Under the pieces are notes generated by a model, which ran no database searches, had not been told where the DNA came from, and was given only the letters and a program-made list of their open reading frames with translations. The position numbers and the translations under genes were made by a program. From CAZODA01 sp964578485 (GTDB taxonomy: Bacteria; Bacteroidota; Bacteroidia; Bacteroidales; Marinilabiliaceae): 64,000 nucleotides of DNA. The stretch's first letter is position 1. Every line of letters begins with the position of its first letter. The stretch is from assembly GCA_964578485.1 (NCBI GenBank), contig CAZODA010000007.1:48668-112667 (forward strand). The letters are read 5' to 3'. This document shows, in pieces, positions 63,423 to 64,000 of the stretch.

Positions 63423-63463
63423 AAGATAAACCGGAAACCACTTCTCAAAAAGTAAGTCGGTAA

Positions 63464-63782
63464 AATTACGGAGCAAGGATGTGTGATCCGATTCTGGGGA
63501 GGTGGCATGTAGTTGCCCACATGCTTAGAATTATTACCATGTATCGACATTTGCTTACGTGGAGAACAACACTATTTTTAGAATAGACCCAGATTGTAAG
63601 GATTGGTATTCTTATCAAGAAGAATATGAGAACGAAAATGGGGAAATGCAGTTATTAATTCATACAAGGCCGACTATTATAACAATCCAGCGAATTGAGA
63701 CCCATTTGATAGTGAAACGTATAGCGATAGCAACAAATATGAATATTTCAATGAATTTAACCCCTTCTATGGTAAATTATGA
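63464..63782 (+). pseudogene. Decayed Rhs core end with toxin tail
   Basis: The frame from 63464 reads NYGARMCDPILGRWHVV, the Rhs core hallmark (YGARxYDPxLGRWxxxDPLAE). At about 63515 one base is missing (GTTG-CCCA for GTTGACCCA) and the frame moves to PHA-stop-NYYHVSTFAYVENNTIF, then RIDPDCKDWYSYQEEYE. This is the normal sequel (NYYHxSPxAYVxNNPxxFIDPDG) with a GAG-to-TAG nonsense change at 63526. Another frame then ends DPFDSETYSDSNKYEYF and FNPFYGKL, with its stop overlapping the next ATG (ATGA, 63779-63782). At least four lesions; non-functional as it stands. Confidence 0.75.
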
Positions 63783-63943
63783 GATACTTGTTTATTACAC
63801 TGATTAGCATTGCACTTTGTTCGTGCGGAATTAATAGACATGTAGGGGTGGATTATAATGATGAATCAGGAACCCGTAGAGCAAATAAAAAAGAAGTATT
63901 TGGATGTCGGATGTGGATGCTATTTGAGTATTATACAACGTAA
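63779..63943 (+). CDS. Short lipoprotein (candidate immunity protein, perhaps truncated)
   Basis: The 54-residue product starts MRYLFITLISIALCSCGINR, a clear lipoprotein signal with lipobox ALCSC, then NDESGTRRANKKEVFG and stops. The start overlaps the toxin-tail stop as ATGA, the arrangement of translationally coupled toxin-immunity pairs. The mature part is short; the next frame (DVGCGCYLSIIQRKSSA) may be its displaced continuation. No family recognised. Confidence 0.5.
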   Translation: MRYLFITLISIALCSCGINRHVGVDYNDESGTRRANKKEVFGCRMWMLFEYYTT

Positions 63944-64000
63944 GTCTTCGGCCTAGTACATCTTGTATTCAAAGTTATGTCTTCGTTTCTTTGAAAGCAA

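Noticed and set aside
63424..63463. Extension of the Rhs core remnant upstream of 63464
   Set aside because: An in-frame TAA at 63461 and no further Rhs-like residues in any frame.

Overview
The window is AT-rich chromosomal DNA from a member of the Bacteroidota, most likely a Bacteroidales/Marinilabiliales-type anaerobe. This rests on a SusC/SusD locus, lipoproteins with the Bacteroidota lipobox, starts that mostly lack strong Shine-Dalgarno sequences, a T9SS-type sorting-like domain, and family-typical neighbourhoods (parA-parB-DUF5683-mltD; SpoIIM/DUF4129/DUF4350/MoxR/DUF58; lysS-gpsA-pgi). A run of exactly 100 N at 16013-16112 marks a scaffold join, so the sequence is a draft or metagenome assembly. 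I found no tRNA, rRNA or CRISPR array.

Layout. 0-2.7 kb: the 5' end of a Fur-family regulator with a perfect dyad over its start codon, a GC-rich repeat hairpin, larB, and a divergent Crp/Fnr regulator and osmC. 2.7-12.8 kb (minus strand): a compact polysaccharide utilisation locus, susC-susD-two TIG-domain surface glycan-binding lipoproteins-GH26 mannanase, probably for beta-mannan. A strong hairpin terminator separates the mannanase gene from the rest, and a 21-bp palindrome lies upstream of susC. 13-19.7 kb: DUF454 protein, mutL, two rhomboid proteases (the first cut by the gap), an EEP-family hydrolase, thyA and folA. 19.7-23.8 kb (minus): lysS-gpsA-pgi. 24-34.5 kb: a secreted beta-helix protein, lipA-lipB, recJ, an EamA transporter, a lipoprotein, the ComM-like AAA protein and a coiled-coil membrane protein. 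34.7-39.6 kb: parA-parB-DUF5683-mltD and a YugP-type metallopeptidase. 39.6-46.8 kb: an RDD protein facing the SpoIIM/membrane/DUF4129/DUF4350/MoxR/DUF58 cluster. 47-59 kb: a patatin-BamA fusion (type Vd-like), pheS, recX, a minisatellite, metH, an ABCG-type transporter with N-terminal regulatory modules, and a flippase-like membrane protein.

The last 4-5 kb (59.0-64.0 kb) differ sharply from the housekeeping part. Two separate remnants of an Rhs/YD-repeat core (59763-59846 and from 63464) bracket a series of small secreted, lipoprotein or membrane-anchored ORFs. Several are preceded within a few bases by the tail of an unrelated reading frame. There is also a toxin-like C-terminal domain and a degenerate IS630-type fragment. 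I read this as a decayed polymorphic-toxin (Rhs) locus: displaced toxin tips with their immunity genes, several broken by single-base indels in homopolymer runs. It is the most unusual region of the window and the best candidate for something undescribed, because the candidate immunity proteins carry export signals and match no family I can name.
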